Below are positions 1 through 12,915 of a stretch of DNA of 64,000 nt, one piece after another. The notes under the pieces are model-generated. The model worked only from the letters and a program-made list of their open reading frames with translations. It ran no database searches and was not told where the DNA came from. Origin of the DNA: Orthonyx spaldingii (Eukaryota > Chordata > Aves > Passeriformes > Orthonychidae); the NCBI GenBank assembly GCA_013397795.1, contig VZTJ01002642.1, positions 372,001-436,000 of the forward strand, in the 5' to 3' direction. Numbering within the stretch: position 1 is the first letter of the stretch; each line of letters begins with the position of its first letter. Both the position numbers and the translations under genes were made by a program.

Positions 1-1169
1 AAGAAGAATACCTAGGACATGGAAGTTTATGAGGAAACTTCTACATAACATGGAGCTCTTCTGGAATATAATTTCTACTAAAAGAGGCAAAAAAAAAAAA
101 TCCCTCAAGAAAGCATTTGATTCATATAGACATATAAACATAGATATACATATACTCTCACACACATATGCATATGTATGGTGCAGATATATACAAATCT
201 ATCTTAAGCAAGTTCAGAGCAAGATTATACAGATAGTTAGAAATCACAGGTATATATTAAATGAGATTTAGAAAAAACATGTTCTGTACATACCATAGAG
301 CATAAGAAAAGGACCTTTAGGGATGATCCTTGCTATACTGCAGGTATTAGGAAAGTGTACATGCAACACTTGCCTTAATACCTATCAGGAGAATAATTAA
401 TGTGTCTCTGCAAAAATAAAGGTAAAAGAGTGGACAAGCTTGCAAATTATTTGATAGAAAGGAGAAATACCTCATGTCAACATTCATGTCATACATCTTA
501 AGTGACAGAGGAAGGCTAAAAACATAGAAGCAAATTGTTTCAGTAGGTTTGAGAAATGAAAAATCATTATTTTATCTTTGGAATACTAGTCAAAGAAAAA
601 TGTTTAATGGAATTCAAAGGAAGTACTAAAAATCCATTCTTAATGCATCAAAATATATTAACTGTATTTTTTCTTCTTCTACAACAAGATAACTCGTTGA
701 GTTGCAATAGGGATCCTCACTTCTTCATCCATAATGGAAAATCTTTACCTTATCGAAAAATAAAATTTGCTCAATCACTGTTCTTTTGAACAAGATATAT
801 TTTCTGTCCCAGATGGTTTCAGGTTATGGTCTTAATCTCAAAAGGAAAAAGATAAACCAAAGGCAAAGCAACAAAACTCACGCTGAAGTGAAATCTAAAG
901 GAAGCTGTTAGGGATGGTGGGTTAGGTTTTTTTGTTTATGGATTTATTTTTTTTTGTCTGTTTGGTTTGAGGTTTTTTGTTTGTTTTTAATAAGCACACT
1001 TGTTATCTTTTCTCTCTCTATGTCCTGACTAGAGGTGTGTCTTTCTGCTTTGGAGCAGCAGACTCATGAATTCAATGAAAAGATACCAAACAACATCTGA
1101 AACAATGTCAGAAGTTAAATGTAATAAATAAAAAACTTAACCAAAACTCCCATTTCTTTCTCTGGATAC
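1..1169. other. AT-rich non-coding stretch
   Basis: I see no gene here. The stretch holds a degenerate TA/CA-rich patch at about 130-190 and a T/G-rich low-complexity tract at about 926-990, where runs of T alternate with single G bases. The short open stretches at 29-271 and 556-789 have no splice context and biased composition, so they read as chance ORFs. Confidence 0.6.
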
Positions 1170-1955
1170 TGTTGTAAGTTACCCTTAGCTACACAGCAAA
1201 ATCCTTCATAGTTGCTCTCTTACATTCCCCTCCCACCAGGGAAAGAAAATGCATGGAAAAGCTCATGGATGAAGGTAAAGACGGGGAGATTGCTTATTAA
1301 TCACTGTCACAGGGAAAAAAAAACCCAACCATGATTTGAGGAAAATTAATTTATTTCTAATTTAAACAGAATTGGATGATGACATGCAAGGATGAAATTT
1401 AAAACACCTTGCTCCCACACCAACCTTTCTGCCCGGGTTCAACTTCATGCCTTCATTTTCTTCACCCCAAGTGGTTCAGGGGGATGAGGAAAGAGAACTG
1501 TGGTCAGTCCATAACAGCTCCTTTCCAATACTCCTCACATGATTTTTCCTCCTCCAGCATGGATTTCTTCCACAGGCTTGAGTTCTTTAGGACCAAACTA
1601 CTCCTGCATGGAGTCCTCTCCACAGACCACATTTCTTTCAGGACATGCCCTCCTGCTCCACTGTGGGCTCTTACATGGGCTGTGGGGGAATCTCTGCTCC
1701 CATGCCAGGAGCAGCTCCTCCCTCTCATTCTTGACTGACCCTGGTGCCTACAGGGTTGTCTCTTGCACTTCCCCCCACCCCTTGCCTCAGTCTGTCTGGC
1801 ATTTTTCTCTGCTTTTTAAATGAATTCCCCGAGGTGTCACCTGAGGCGCTGAGCGGTGCCTGTGGTGAATCTTTGGAGCCAAGATCCATCCATGTCAGGC
1901 AGGGACAGCCCCAGCTGTCCCTCATGGAGACCACCCAGAGCCACCAAGCCCCGTA
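1170..1955 (-). mobile_element. Old avian ERVL-type LTR, solo and internally deleted
   Basis: This block is clearly richer in G and C than its flanks and matches, in order, landmarks I remember from a long, bird-wide ERVL-class LTR read on the minus strand. On the plus strand, the LTR terminus begins at 1170 with TGTTGTAAGTTACCC. An AATAAA polyadenylation signal follows on the minus strand (1355-1350), then a CCCGGGTTCAACTTCA block (1432-1447), GAATCTCTGCTCC (1688-1700) and a conserved GACTGACC...ACAGGGTTG segment (1733-1758). The remembered full-length LTR is well over 1 kb, so the roughly 785 bp here implies internal loss, probably of the repetitive CCACGGGCTGCAG-like middle. The far (U3) end has decayed and I cannot find the expected terminus or a target-site duplication. 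No retroviral internal region adjoins it. The overlapping open stretches on both strands are by-products of LTR composition, not genes. Confidence 0.7.
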
Positions 1956-4900
1956 ACAGCCCTTACAGACAGGAACACCTTGGGTTGGGAGAGCACAATG
2001 TTTAAGGGGCAGGTTCCCCACCCCACCCCAGCTTTAAATCTGTGTTTTTTGCTTTTCTGTCAGACAACCAGCGCCATGTATTCCTGAGTGGTCAATAACA
2101 GGGGAACAACCTTGGAAGTGATGCCTGCCACTACTGCCTCCCTGTAATGCCTACCAAAATCAATGATAATCTTAGAACTCATGCTATTCATGACTAGCAT
2201 CTCAGCTAGATGTTCCCAAGCACGTCACAAACTTTTATGATTTCTCAACACCTCACACAAAATATTACCATGCTATTCATGAAAAAATATTTTAGGAATT
2301 TTTTTGTATCTGTTAGTTATCTATACCCTCATATCAGAAGGGGCTCCATTTTGTTCTAATTTTGGTAGTGATGGTCATGTTTAATAAACTGGTGTACTGT
2401 AATTTGTATTTTTTTTTCCCACTGGCATGGTTGGAGTATATTTCAAATTTGAAATGGATTCATCCCAGCTGCCACGAAACCATTTACACTTAAAAAACAG
2501 CGATATTTTCCAAATTGCTTGGAACTTGTTCAGGTGGTTGGCAGAGAGATGTCGCTGCAGGTAGCAAACCCATTCTGCTCAATACAAAGGCCAGGCCTCT
2601 ACATTTATTGGTTTCATACTTCATAATAAAATTATAATTCACAGAGATGCTGAGCTAGAGAAGTAAATAAACTTTCCCATGGCTGTGCAGGCTTCTCTGT
2701 GGATTGTATCCAAGGACCCTTGGATCCCACTCAAGGCCTTACCTCGGATGTTTATGCATAGACATTTCTAAGGCACTCAACGCTCTAGTATCATAGTCCT
2801 TTGAGAATATAATAGGACAAGCTTTAAAATATGCTTCAAAATAAAAGAAGGGCCATTACACCTTTTTACAAGTAGAAATGTCGAGTCCAAGTACTCAAAG
2901 AGTGCTCAAAAGTACAAGGACCTCTTTGCTTAGTCACCTGAGAAATATAATTTATGATTGATCTAAAGGAGAAAAGTAATTAACTGTGGGGGGGTAGCAG
3001 GGGGAGGGCTGGAAATTAACTTCCAATTTATTAGAGGAGTCCATTTGTCTTGGAGCATGGACAGAACATGGCCAGGGTGCACCCTCATGCACACACAGAG
3101 GCCATTGAAACACCCGGAGCAGCAAACATCACACAGCTCCCCTTTTGAAACCCAAGAGCAGCCCTGTCTGTGGCCACAGTGCAGAAATGACTGTGACTGA
3201 GAAAGATGTGTGACAGGGCTGAAAAGGAAACTGCATTAATGTCCAGGGCTTAGCCAGAGCCGTGGGTGCCAAGGAGAGTCTTGCAGGACACGTCATATCT
3301 TCTGAAGTTCTGCAATGCCCAGGCAGGAACTGCTTGCACTATGAACCTCTGCTGTGTAGAGGATCATTAAGGGCCTGGAACTCATCTTATTTTACCTTTG
3401 TTAGGTATTATGAAAAATTTTGTTATTGAATTCTTACATTAGTTATATCAACAAACTCCAGTTACTTTAAAACCCAGAGGTAGAGTACCCTTGACCTGAA
3501 TTTAGTCTTATTGTCAAAATCTGTATATCTCTATATATAGAGTGCCTTAACTGTACAACTACTGGTTGTTCATGGATTTCTTATTTATTGCTTTTTGAAA
3601 GAGTGAGAAAGTGATAGATAGTGGCTAGGATTAAATATCTGTACAGTTGCAAATCTCAAGTTGTAAGAAACATCTATGCTTAATATAACTGATTTGACAC
3701 TTATGTACCGTTCTTTTTTCTTTCCTGATTTTAACTCTGTCTAGTTTAAGTCTCTTAGGATCATTTCATTTCGTGCTTTAATTTTTTCTTAATCTTTCCA
3801 GATGTTAAGAATGCTACAGTTTAATTGAGAAGCTTTTGAAAGTGAAAGAATAGTGTATTACCCACATATTTTTTAATTATGGAAATTGAAGGACATTTCC
3901 AAGGTCATGTAAAAGAACAAAAACTTTAAACAGTTCATCAGATTTACCATTTTCTACTCTATCACAAGACTGTGCTGCTATAAGTTATATTCAACCTTAA
4001 TCACAGAATAGGAAGCAGTATCTCATTATTTTTTATACATTTAAACAGATGACCAAAGGCCTTTGTACTTTATTATAATAAACAAGACTACAAAAAAGGA
4101 AACACTTTTGTATGTGTATTTGTTTTTAATACAGAAACAGAACAAAAATCCAAACCTGAGATTCTTATGACAAACACAAGAGCTTTTCAAAAGCTTCTTC
4201 AGGTCAACAAACCAAAGATATTTCATATTTGTTTTGAGTATAGCTGAAGACTTGAAAGCCCCTCTGCACATTACTCTCCTGTCATCCCTCCTACATCTGT
4301 CTCTCACTATATACTTATCTATTTGAGTTTTTATGTTGTCTCTGTTTCTAGGTTAAACAGAGCAGAAGTGAAGGAATAGTCTGGGAGTTTCTTAGCTGCT
4401 AAGTTTGCGAGCAGTTCAGGAGGTGACTGAAGATTTAGTATACTCTGGTGCAAAAAAAGTTAAAAATATCATGCGAAGTCAGCATTTAGCTAAACAACTG
4501 AAAATAATTTTCTGTCTCTGAACTTGCAGTCAATAAAACATGCTACTTGTCTGTAACTGTAAAGCAAATATTTCTACTTTCAGTTGTTACTCCTCTCTTG
4601 CAATACACAGTAGCAGAAACAAGGAAAAACCTTCTCACTTTATCTGTGGAGGATTTATCTGGATAACAGATGTCACCGTGCTAAAGTAGCTTCCAAACTG
4701 ACTCCTGAGTCTTGTGTCTTTTTATCCTGGAATAAATTAATCCAATTATTTTTTACTTTCTTAAGAAGATAATTTTTGGTACAAGTTTTAGCTTAAATAA
4801 AACCAAAGCAAACCACCTACCAAAAAATGAATTTAAAACATCCCAAAAAATGTGCCTTAGGAATCACTCTAAAGAGGAGATATTTTAGACCAAAGAGCTG

Positions 4901-6618
4901 TTTTCTTTTTTCTTATGTACAACAAATACTTTACCTTTTAAGAGAAAAAGAAAATCCTTGGCTGATGAAACATGTTGGTTTGTGTGAATTCCAGTACTGA
5001 TTATTTTAAGGCCCTTTTTGTTAAGCTAATTACATCTTGAGTATTCTTATAGAACTGTTCACAAGTAACTGCAGAAGTCAGTGTGAATGTGTGAAAGCAG
5101 GGTCAGGCTGTTAGGCCCTGACTGACCCACAAAAGGGAGTATTTAGTTATTCAACTGAAATTAAAATGAAAGCAGACACAAAAGATAATTTTACATTTCA
5201 AAATGATGATGTTATATTTTTTACTGATGATTGTGAGTCAGAATAAACAAACTCATCCCTTCAAGAAATAACAGCTGGCCACGACAACATCCTTGTGCCT
5301 TAAGTACTAGGACTAACAATTTAATATAGGTTATGTCAGTGTTTAGCTACTTCGAAGCAGGAAAGGATTTTGCTCACTCAGTAATGGGATTTTGGAAAGG
5401 TACTAAGTAAATAAAATTAAAGTAGGAAAATATTTTCTTTTGTTCTTAAGGAAATGGACTTTTTTTAATAAGAAGCCCATGAGAGGAAGGTAGGAGTCAG
5501 CATTTAATCTTTAAACACTACACGGCCATGAAACCGTGTTATGATTTATGTAAATATACACTTTGCCATGCATTACAACATGATGCTCTCAGAGATCAAA
5601 AGGCCCAAGGCCTTTCATCTGACAAGAAAAATCTCACAATGAAGCAGCACAGGTGTTTGTTGAGAGAACCTGGCTTAATTTAAAAGATTAAATTGTAACC
5701 TGTGTATAACTAAGAGTAGAAAGAATCCCACATGAACTCATTTTTCACGGGAAAGGTGTTTACACAGCCTGCCTAAAGGGCAAGAACAGGTAGCAAAGCA
5801 CACCAAAGTTCTCCAGTGTACGCAAAAGGGAGCTGCTGCTTAATGATACTGTCAGATTATAACAGGCAGGTACATGGATCACTGTAAACTGGAAGAGAGC
5901 ACACCTAAGAAGCATTCTGGACATCACTCCTCTGCGGAGGTCCCAGCTGGCAAAGTCTCACTACAACACTGATGGTTTCACACTGGGAGTTGTAAAACTG
6001 GTGTAATTGCAACATAAGCTGAACTATTATAATCACTTCAGAGCTAGTCTCAGTCTCATATTAGAAATCTCAGATAACTTTGAAATTAGGTTTTGATAAG
6101 GACAAAAAAAACCCCTAAGTCAAATGTTTTTGTGGCATATATGGAGGCTTACAGGGTCCACAAGAGGAATTAATAAAAATTACTTGGTGTGTTATTAAAT
6201 TCAGTTTCAAAGCACTTCTAAAAAATTAAATTTCAAAAAAATGTTTTGCAGTTTTGCAGCAAAACTTATACAATTAATCCCAGCTAACTTTAGGGTTCTA
6301 TAAAACATATTATGAACACTAAGGTAGTCATTTTGTATTTTCTTTGTGGAAAAATGGTAAGAAATAGCCACTTTCAAGATGCAATTAATTTAGTTTCTTT
6401 TAGATATCTACTTCAGGATGCAAATAATTATCTCAGTGATACTGATTAGAACTCTGCTGATTACAACAGACACTTGGAATGATTAGCTTAGAGACAGATA
6501 GAGCCAGAGATTAAGACAGGTAACAGACCTTATGAGAAGGCAAAAGAAGGATTTCGAATCTAAGTCAGAACGACTCAAATACAAATTTGGTGCATAGAAT
6601 GAAAACTCCGACTCTTAC
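1956..6618. other. AT-rich non-coding stretch
   Basis: I see no supported gene in these 4.7 kb. There is a short G-rich run near 2986-3008. Between 2400 and 2620 the sequence is complex, not simple-repeat, and could be ancient non-coding DNA. An 88-codon antisense open stretch at 4041-4307 is rich in F, K and L codons, lacks good splice sites and reads as chance. Confidence 0.55.
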
Positions 6619-6795
6619 CCATCGGACTGGGATCACATTTTCAATGCTGCCTTCCCAGGAGGATGCTTGGACAGGAGGTGGGTTAGCTGTGGCTGCAGGG
6701 GGCTGTGGGACAGGCTGGGGGTCAGGCCCTGAGCCGGGTGATCCCTGTGGGAGCCTCCATTCTTTGCAGTGAATGTGGCAACTGGATTCTGCCAT
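6619..6795 (-). CDS. Candidate coding exon of an unidentified minus-strand gene
   Basis: On the minus strand an ATG at 6795-6793 opens a 59-codon frame that runs without a stop into a strong splice donor: the exon ends CGATGG and the intron begins GTAAGAGT (6618-6611), leaving phase 0. The frame is also open upstream to a stop at 6846-6844, so this could be a first coding exon or an internal one. The peptide is proline-rich in the middle (residues about 20-42, with repeated P-Q and P-P-P) and ends in a W-x(8)-W segment, SSWEGSIENVIPVRW. The patch is GC-rich (well above its surroundings) and its codons use C and G at third positions, unlike the AT-rich flanks. The start context is weak at -3 but has G at +4. 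I do not recognise the protein and see no partner exons. A decayed GC-rich repeat with a chance donor is the alternative. Confidence 0.3.
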
Positions 6796-8629
6796 TGAAC
6801 AACTTTTTGTACCAGTACACCATTGGTTAAAAGAGATTGGCTGCTACCATGCCTTTATTCTTAGGACACATTTATGGGTCCTGGCCCAACACCATTTCTC
6901 ACTCATGGGATACCTTCCAGAGCTCAGAAATTAGTTTGTGAGTAATACAGAATGCTTACAAGTTAGACACATCTAAATTCTTGCTCAGATTTATCACAGA
7001 GTTCTGGGTCTAGTAATGCCATTCAGATACATATCAATACACAGAAGCAAAATCTTTAGAGATGGATATTTGCTCAATAAACAAGTCTGCAGAATCAAAG
7101 TTTAAGATATGAAGGTCAGATCCTACTGAAAATTAAACTACTTCACCTTGACCAGATTTTGCTCTCAGTCTACAACACGCAGATATGACAACTTTGGTTT
7201 TGTTTTCACCACAAGATGTTGTCCTTTTAATTTATTATCCAAAACTGGTTAGATTTAATAATTCTGAGTGAAAATCTGTAGTGCTCCTTTGAAAATATAT
7301 TTCATATATATTACACAGTTCACATAACAGGTGAAGGACTAATCTTCTAACATTAACATAATCAAGTTTGTATTAGCACATTATTTGCTGGTAATTGACA
7401 CCTAATAAATACCTAAGTAGAAATCAAGTCTATTTTTATTTTCTAAGGCATTCTACTTAATATATAATTGGTTATAATTTTAGTGGTCAGAGTGAGTTTC
7501 TTAAAAATTTTAGCAGGTATTGTTACTGATTAATGCTTTAGTTCCTATCACTACACTGTAAAAAACCATATCAGTTATGATATTAAATTATGAAAAGTTA
7601 TTCCATCATTGATATGAACTTACAGCATATTTCATGTGTGATGCATTTTCTAGCTTTAGGTGCATCATTTTCAGGCGAGTGGTTACTGGGCAATCATCGT
7701 TCCTCTGATATTTTTCAAGCAAGCAGAGAAGTTTCTAAAGAAGTTTCAGAAGGAAGAAATGAGGTTTGTTGGCAGAGGCAATACCTTTTATTAAACCAGC
7801 TGATATAACAGGGAACAATCAAGCAAGCTTTCCAGCACTCAGTCATGTAATCAATTCTTTTTGAAAAACCTATACGAGCAAAAAAGAAGTGCAGAATTTG
7901 AAATCTTATTTTAACACTTCATGTGTGGAACAGAAGAAATGTACTTTTGAAACAAAGAACTTTAAAGGATAGATATTCAATTTGTAGACTTAAGTATTTT
8001 TTTTTAATGAGGCATTATTTTCTGTTAGTGTACTTCCAGTAACATTATGGGACATTGACAGATTTTAGTCCTAAAAAAATACTTTTTCTAGATATTTCCT
8101 CTATCTTATACATCTTATAAAAGTCACAAGATATTTCATCTGCATGTAGAAATAAATTTCAGGGTCATCAAAAACAGAGGGGAAAATAAACATACACAGG
8201 CATCTGTACACACATAATGGCTACTTAATAATTTTCTATATATTTTTATATACATAAGTATGGGCATTTTGTTCAATCATACTTCACCCTTCAGCATTAA
8301 ACCATTCACATTGCACAGGAAAACAAATCATTTTAAAAAGGGAATAAAGCAACTATATACAAGTAATATGAGAGACTGCAAAAATTCAAGAGTAATACGA
8401 TGAATGTCAAAATGAAAGAAACAGAATTAAGGTAGGATAAATGTGCTGACATTACCTTCAACATTAGCAGATCTTCAAACAGCTTGCCATTAACCTTGTA
8501 CATCCTTACCACAGGATTTTCTGATGACTTAAAAGTCACTAGTTTTCTCTTATTAAGTGAATGAAATATTCCTTTCCTCACTATAAGAAAAAGTCTCTGA
8601 GAAGAGAGATGGAGCAGGAAAAAGTCTAA
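6796..8629. other. AT-rich non-coding stretch
   Basis: No gene, RNA or repeat is recognised. If 6619-6795 is a first exon of a minus-strand gene, its promoter would lie at the start of this interval, but I see no TATA box or CpG cluster there. The 72-codon open stretch at 7590-7808 has no splice context. Confidence 0.5.
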
Positions 8630-8999
8630 CTTACGAAGAGCAGCCAAGGGAGCTGGGGATGTTTAACCTGGAGAAAAGAAGGCTCATGGGAGTCCTTATC
8701 ACTCTCTAGAACTCCCTGAAAGGAGGGTGTAGCCAGCTGGGAATTGATCTCTTCTCAGGGGTAACAAATAAGTTGTGCCAGGACAGGGTTAGATTAGTTA
8801 TTAGGCAAAATTTCTTCACTGAAAGAGTTATCAAGCATTGGAACAGGCTGCCCAGGAAGCGGTGTTTAAAAGATCTGTAGATGTGGCACTTGGGGACTTG
8901 GTTTACTAGTGGGCTTGGCAGTGTTGAGTTAATTGCTGGACTCACTGGTCTTAGATGTCTTTTCCAACATAAATGATTCTAGGAGTCTAGGATTCTATG
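8630..8999 (+). mobile_element. CR1 LINE, 3' end fragment
   Basis: This is a typical 5'-truncated CR1 retrotransposon copy, the dominant LINE of birds. It carries the conserved 3' landmarks in order: GGGAGCTGGGGATGTTTAACCTGGAG near the start (read as several short matches), CCTGAAAGGAGGGTGTAGCCA, GGAACAGGCTGCCCAGGAAG, TAGATGTGGCACTTGGGGAC, CTTTTCCAACATAAATGATTC, and the terminal 8-bp ATTCTATG-like microsatellite at about 8975-8999. It covers roughly the last 400 bases of the 3' end with several small internal deletions, so no reverse transcriptase coding survives. The antisense 79-codon frame at 8706-8945 lies inside this repeat and is not a gene. Confidence 0.93.
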
Positions 9000-9238
9000 G
9001 AATAAACCAAAGATGGCTAAACATAGGGAGCTATCTATAGCTTAGTGGGTCCCTGAACTTCCCTTTTCTGGAGGGTGGAAGGAACAAGTTCTACCAACTT
9101 GTCTTGTTTATACTTTCCTAAACATTTGCTGTAGTCTGCTTTTAGACACAGGACAAACAGACAGTTTCATGTTCTTATGTTTTGACCTTACAAGCTTAAT
9201 GTGCTTTAATTTAGTGCTTTGAGTGCTCTGTAGAAGTC

Positions 9239-9240
<2 letters not shown>

Positions 9241-9302
<62 letters not shown>

Positions 9303-9320
9303 CATACACACACACACATA
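9241..9320. repeat. Compound (CA)n(TA)n microsatellite
   Basis: A perfect run of 24 CA units (9241-9288) is followed by 7 TA units (9289-9302) and then a further CA-rich run to 9320. Such compound arrays are hypervariable in length. The minus-strand 70-codon frame with a valine-cysteine repeat that crosses it is a product of the array. Confidence 0.98.
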
Positions 9321-12300
9321 CTGGAGATATTAGAAAGATTAAACCTGAAGACACTAAAAATTCAACTCTATTTTCTATGCTTAGGAAAAACACTGGAATG
9401 CTACTTAAAAAATAAAAGCTCACTGTATACTCATCTCACTTTATATTCAGAATACAAGTAAAATAATGGGCAAATTAAACAAATCTAAACAAAAGTAGAA
9501 TGAGGGACTGTCTGACATCAAGACCCTCTGCAGTATGCAGTAAACTACAAAAAACAGCACTCTCAGCTGTAAAAACAGCTAGAAAGGCTTGTGAGCCAAC
9601 CAGACTTCGGGGGTAAAATCCCTTACCTTCAATCCTGTATAAAAATATAGTCTGTCCCTTCATGTCCTATTAAAACTTGGGTCATTTTAATTGATCTTTT
9701 TGTACAAAAGTTCTCTGTAATAAAATGCAATGAACCACTTCTGAGAATTCTGACTGCAACACAAACATCAGGGAACACAAATTGATCTGTGCTCATTTAG
9801 GAAAATACAAGAGTATATTGATGCAACTAGAGAGTAGTTTAGTGCTGCTAATAATGAAAACCCAAAATTAAAGCAGTAGACAGAAAATTAAAGGTATGGG
9901 GAGTTAAATGTGCAAACGTAACATAAATGGAAGAAAGTTAGCATATAATTAGAGTTTCTAATTTCTCTTTGAATGTCTCTCACGTTGCATACCAGGCAAT
10001 TAGATTTCATTGGGCTTCAATTTACTGTTGGGAACAGTTGAAAGTGTAAGACTTTGGAGAAGTAAAGGGAATTATGTTTTTTTAATTAATATGCTGAAAG
10101 TTACTGTAATGTGAACACAGATTTCAAGCTACAAAGAAAACTGTTAGTCCTTTCTGAAATAAATATTATTCATAGATCTTAGTTCCTTTGAAGTATCGTT
10201 CTGTAAAGCAATATAGCAATATTTTAAAATGCTGAACAGAACAAAAGAAAACAAACTAATCCCAAAACAAAAACAAACAAGAAAAAAAAAAATCCCAAAC
10301 CAACAGCATAATTTTACCACTAAATAACACTGAAAAAACAGAAAATGCACCAGCATTTTTTCTCCACTACTTCATGGCAGTCTTCTATAGCCAGACTGGT
10401 ATGACAATCCTCAGATACTCAAATTTTAATCCGTAGTTGGAACTACTAAATTGCAAATTACACAAAGTTTTGTTTCCTATCACCAAAAAAAGGAAGTTCA
10501 TATGAAAAACGAGCATCAATTGCATAGTGCCCAGGAAGAACTGAAGTAAACATTCAAGACTTTGACTTCTTCTATCCATAAGGCTCATTGCAGAATTTAG
10601 AATCTATTAAATTATCCTTGCTTTCAAGAAAAGAATAAAAGTAAGCAGGGAGAGTTTAGAGGTTTCATCCATACCAAAACTTTTCAAGTGTCTGTTATTA
10701 TTTATATTAGAGTTATTAACTGGGGAAAACATCACTTACACACGGATGTAATTCTTGGGGACGTGTCTTCTGGACACACAAAGGGAACTAGTGTCAACTC
10801 TGAACAACCCACATTCCAAAGTTCAGTTTCTCACATTGTTAAAGTTAATACTAATGCTCAATAACTAAGGTTTTTCTTTCTAGAAAAAATAAATTATTTT
10901 TCAATTGTTCTGCTTTTGCTTCTTTTTTTCTGAAAAGAAGAAACAAATCCTTAACTTTTTCATCTAAAAATTAAATTTCATAGCTTACTTGAGACGTTGT
11001 GGCTTCACTACAAATCATCAGATAAGGTATTAGAGAGTTGGTCTGAGAAACAGAGATTTTAGCCCAGTGAATATGGTTCAAATATCAAAATTATATAGGA
11101 TAACACATCTATTTACTTGGAAATTTTCTCATCTGAAATGTAATGACTTGAGAAACAATGTATATATATATCTTTCTGTATCATTACGGTAAAAAATTTC
11201 AGTATTACAGGTTTGAGAAATGCTACAAGAAGACTTCTATACTACCATTTTTTAATGTGGAATCCTCAAGGAGGCATAGGAGAGGAAAAGTTGGGGAGGA
11301 GGTTTTTTATTTATTTCATCTCTTCCATAATACATTTACTGTATATCTTTCTGTAAAGGAGGCATTTGGCACTTGCAAATGCATGGGCTCAGTGGGAAAT
11401 TCTGAATTTTGAAATCCATCCAAAAGATCCCCAAACAAACAAATAAAAAAAACCCAAACAAACCAAGAAAACAAACCAAACCTGTATATTTTTAAGTGTC
11501 CTAAGCAGTCAGCAATTTCTTTTACAACCCTCAAATCATGCACTTTCTTAAATATATGCAAACTGAGCATTTGTAAATTGTAAACAAATATGTCATACTC
11601 ATAGCTCCTTTACTGGGTAGAATTACTGTAAATCAGTAAAAAAATCCCCATATTTGAGATCATTCCATCCCTGAATTCTTATAAAATAGGCTGAGGAACA
11701 CTTACATACTCTAAGGAGGTCAGTGTGATGGACACTGTCAACAAATGCCCATCAGGATCAACTCCAGGCAAAATAAAGTTGAAACTGCCATTTCCTTCTA
11801 AAATCAAGCCTGAGTAGACAGAGAAACCTCATGGCTACTGCCTGTATGTTTGAGTTCCAGTTTTCATCTTATTTCTAAGATGAGCACCGTTACTGAAAGG
11901 CTATGGGCTAATTACTAAGAGAGAAAGAATAAGTTGATTCCCTCCAAGTTATTCTACTGTGCAAAAATTAATTCAAGCTTCAGTGGGTGAAAGTGAGAGT
12001 ATGAACAAAACTGGTCATGGAGTTTCTCTAATGGAGTGGGAGGAAAAATTGTCCTTAGGTCCCTGAAACAATGAAGATTTTGTATTTTACCCAGTGACTT
12101 AGAGTGTTTCCAGCAGAAACAGTACAGTGATGAGGATTTTACGTAGCTTTCCATTATATTAAAATGCAAACATATTGTAAAAAATAGAATTGCTCTGAAC
12201 TTTTCACACAAAAATTGGAAATGATCTAAAGCTATTCCTTAGATCTATCATTTGTTGTCTCCTTCACCTGCAAATGCACATGGTCAATATTTTAGTTCTA

Positions 12301-12806
12301 ACTCAATCCTGAACAGGTAATAATTGGTAATAGGTGCCATAATAATACTTACTTAGAAGAGACAAGTAAAGAGGAGAGATCCTAGAGGAGAAATGTGAAA
12401 ATTTAACTGTGTGGTGCAGCTTCAACTGTTAAACTTCTGCCATTTACAGCTCTGTAGCTTTTGGCAGAAATCTTTATTCCATATCTTTTTGTTTGCTGCA
12501 TTTATTACATGTTATTTTCTGGGTGCATTTTCTCACAGAGAGCAGTAAGCATTCCCTAGAAAAGGATTTCTTGCCTCATACCATCAACAAGAAATGGAGG
12601 CAATCTTCACCGTATACTGGAGGACAAAATCCCAGTGTCTGGGTACATCCAACAGAAACACTGGGAGAAGTATATCATGTCTGTCTTTCAAACTACAGGA
12701 CAGGCCTGGAAAAGACCCAAAACCATTTGTATCTTTCTAATAATAACCCTGGTACTGAGTAAGAGTGGTTGCCTGTCGAATTGTGGCATGGAGTTAAGAT
12801 GTCTGT
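9321..12806. other. AT-rich non-coding stretch
   Basis: I see no gene. Low-complexity A/C-rich DNA occurs at about 10225-10310 and again at 11430-11483, where AAAC and AAAT units alternate. Open stretches of up to 89 codons on both strands lack start context, splice sites or any composition that would suggest coding. Confidence 0.55.
11430..11483. repeat. A/C-rich low-complexity tract
   Basis: A degenerate run of CAAA and AAAC units on the plus strand, interrupted by short CCC clusters. It has no other structure that I can see. Confidence 0.7.
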
Positions 12807-12915
12807 AGAATCACAGAATCATTTAGCTTAGAAAAGACCTCTTAGATCACTGAGTCCAACCATAAACCTCAGTGCTGAGCCCACAACTGAACTGTGCCCC
12901 TAAATGCCTCATTTG
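12807..12915 (-). mobile_element. CR1 LINE, short 3' end fragment
   Basis: Read on the minus strand this is the extreme 3' end of a CR1 element. On the plus strand it shows AGAATCACAGAATCATTTAG, then AAAAGACCTCTTAGATCACT, GAGTCCAACCATAAACC and CCCCTAAATGCC, all diagnostic of the reverse complement of CR1. About 110 bases remain, heavily 5'-truncated. Confidence 0.88.

Noticed and set aside
4041..4307. 88-codon minus-strand ORF with a possible hydrophobic tail
   Set aside because: The hydrophobic run comes from T/A-rich codons; candidate acceptor and donor are both poor.
8706..8945. 79-codon minus-strand ORF
   Set aside because: Lies entirely inside the CR1 3' fragment in antisense; it is a shadow of the repeat.
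9211..9423. 70-codon minus-strand ORF with a Val-Cys repeat
   Set aside because: Produced by translating the CA microsatellite.
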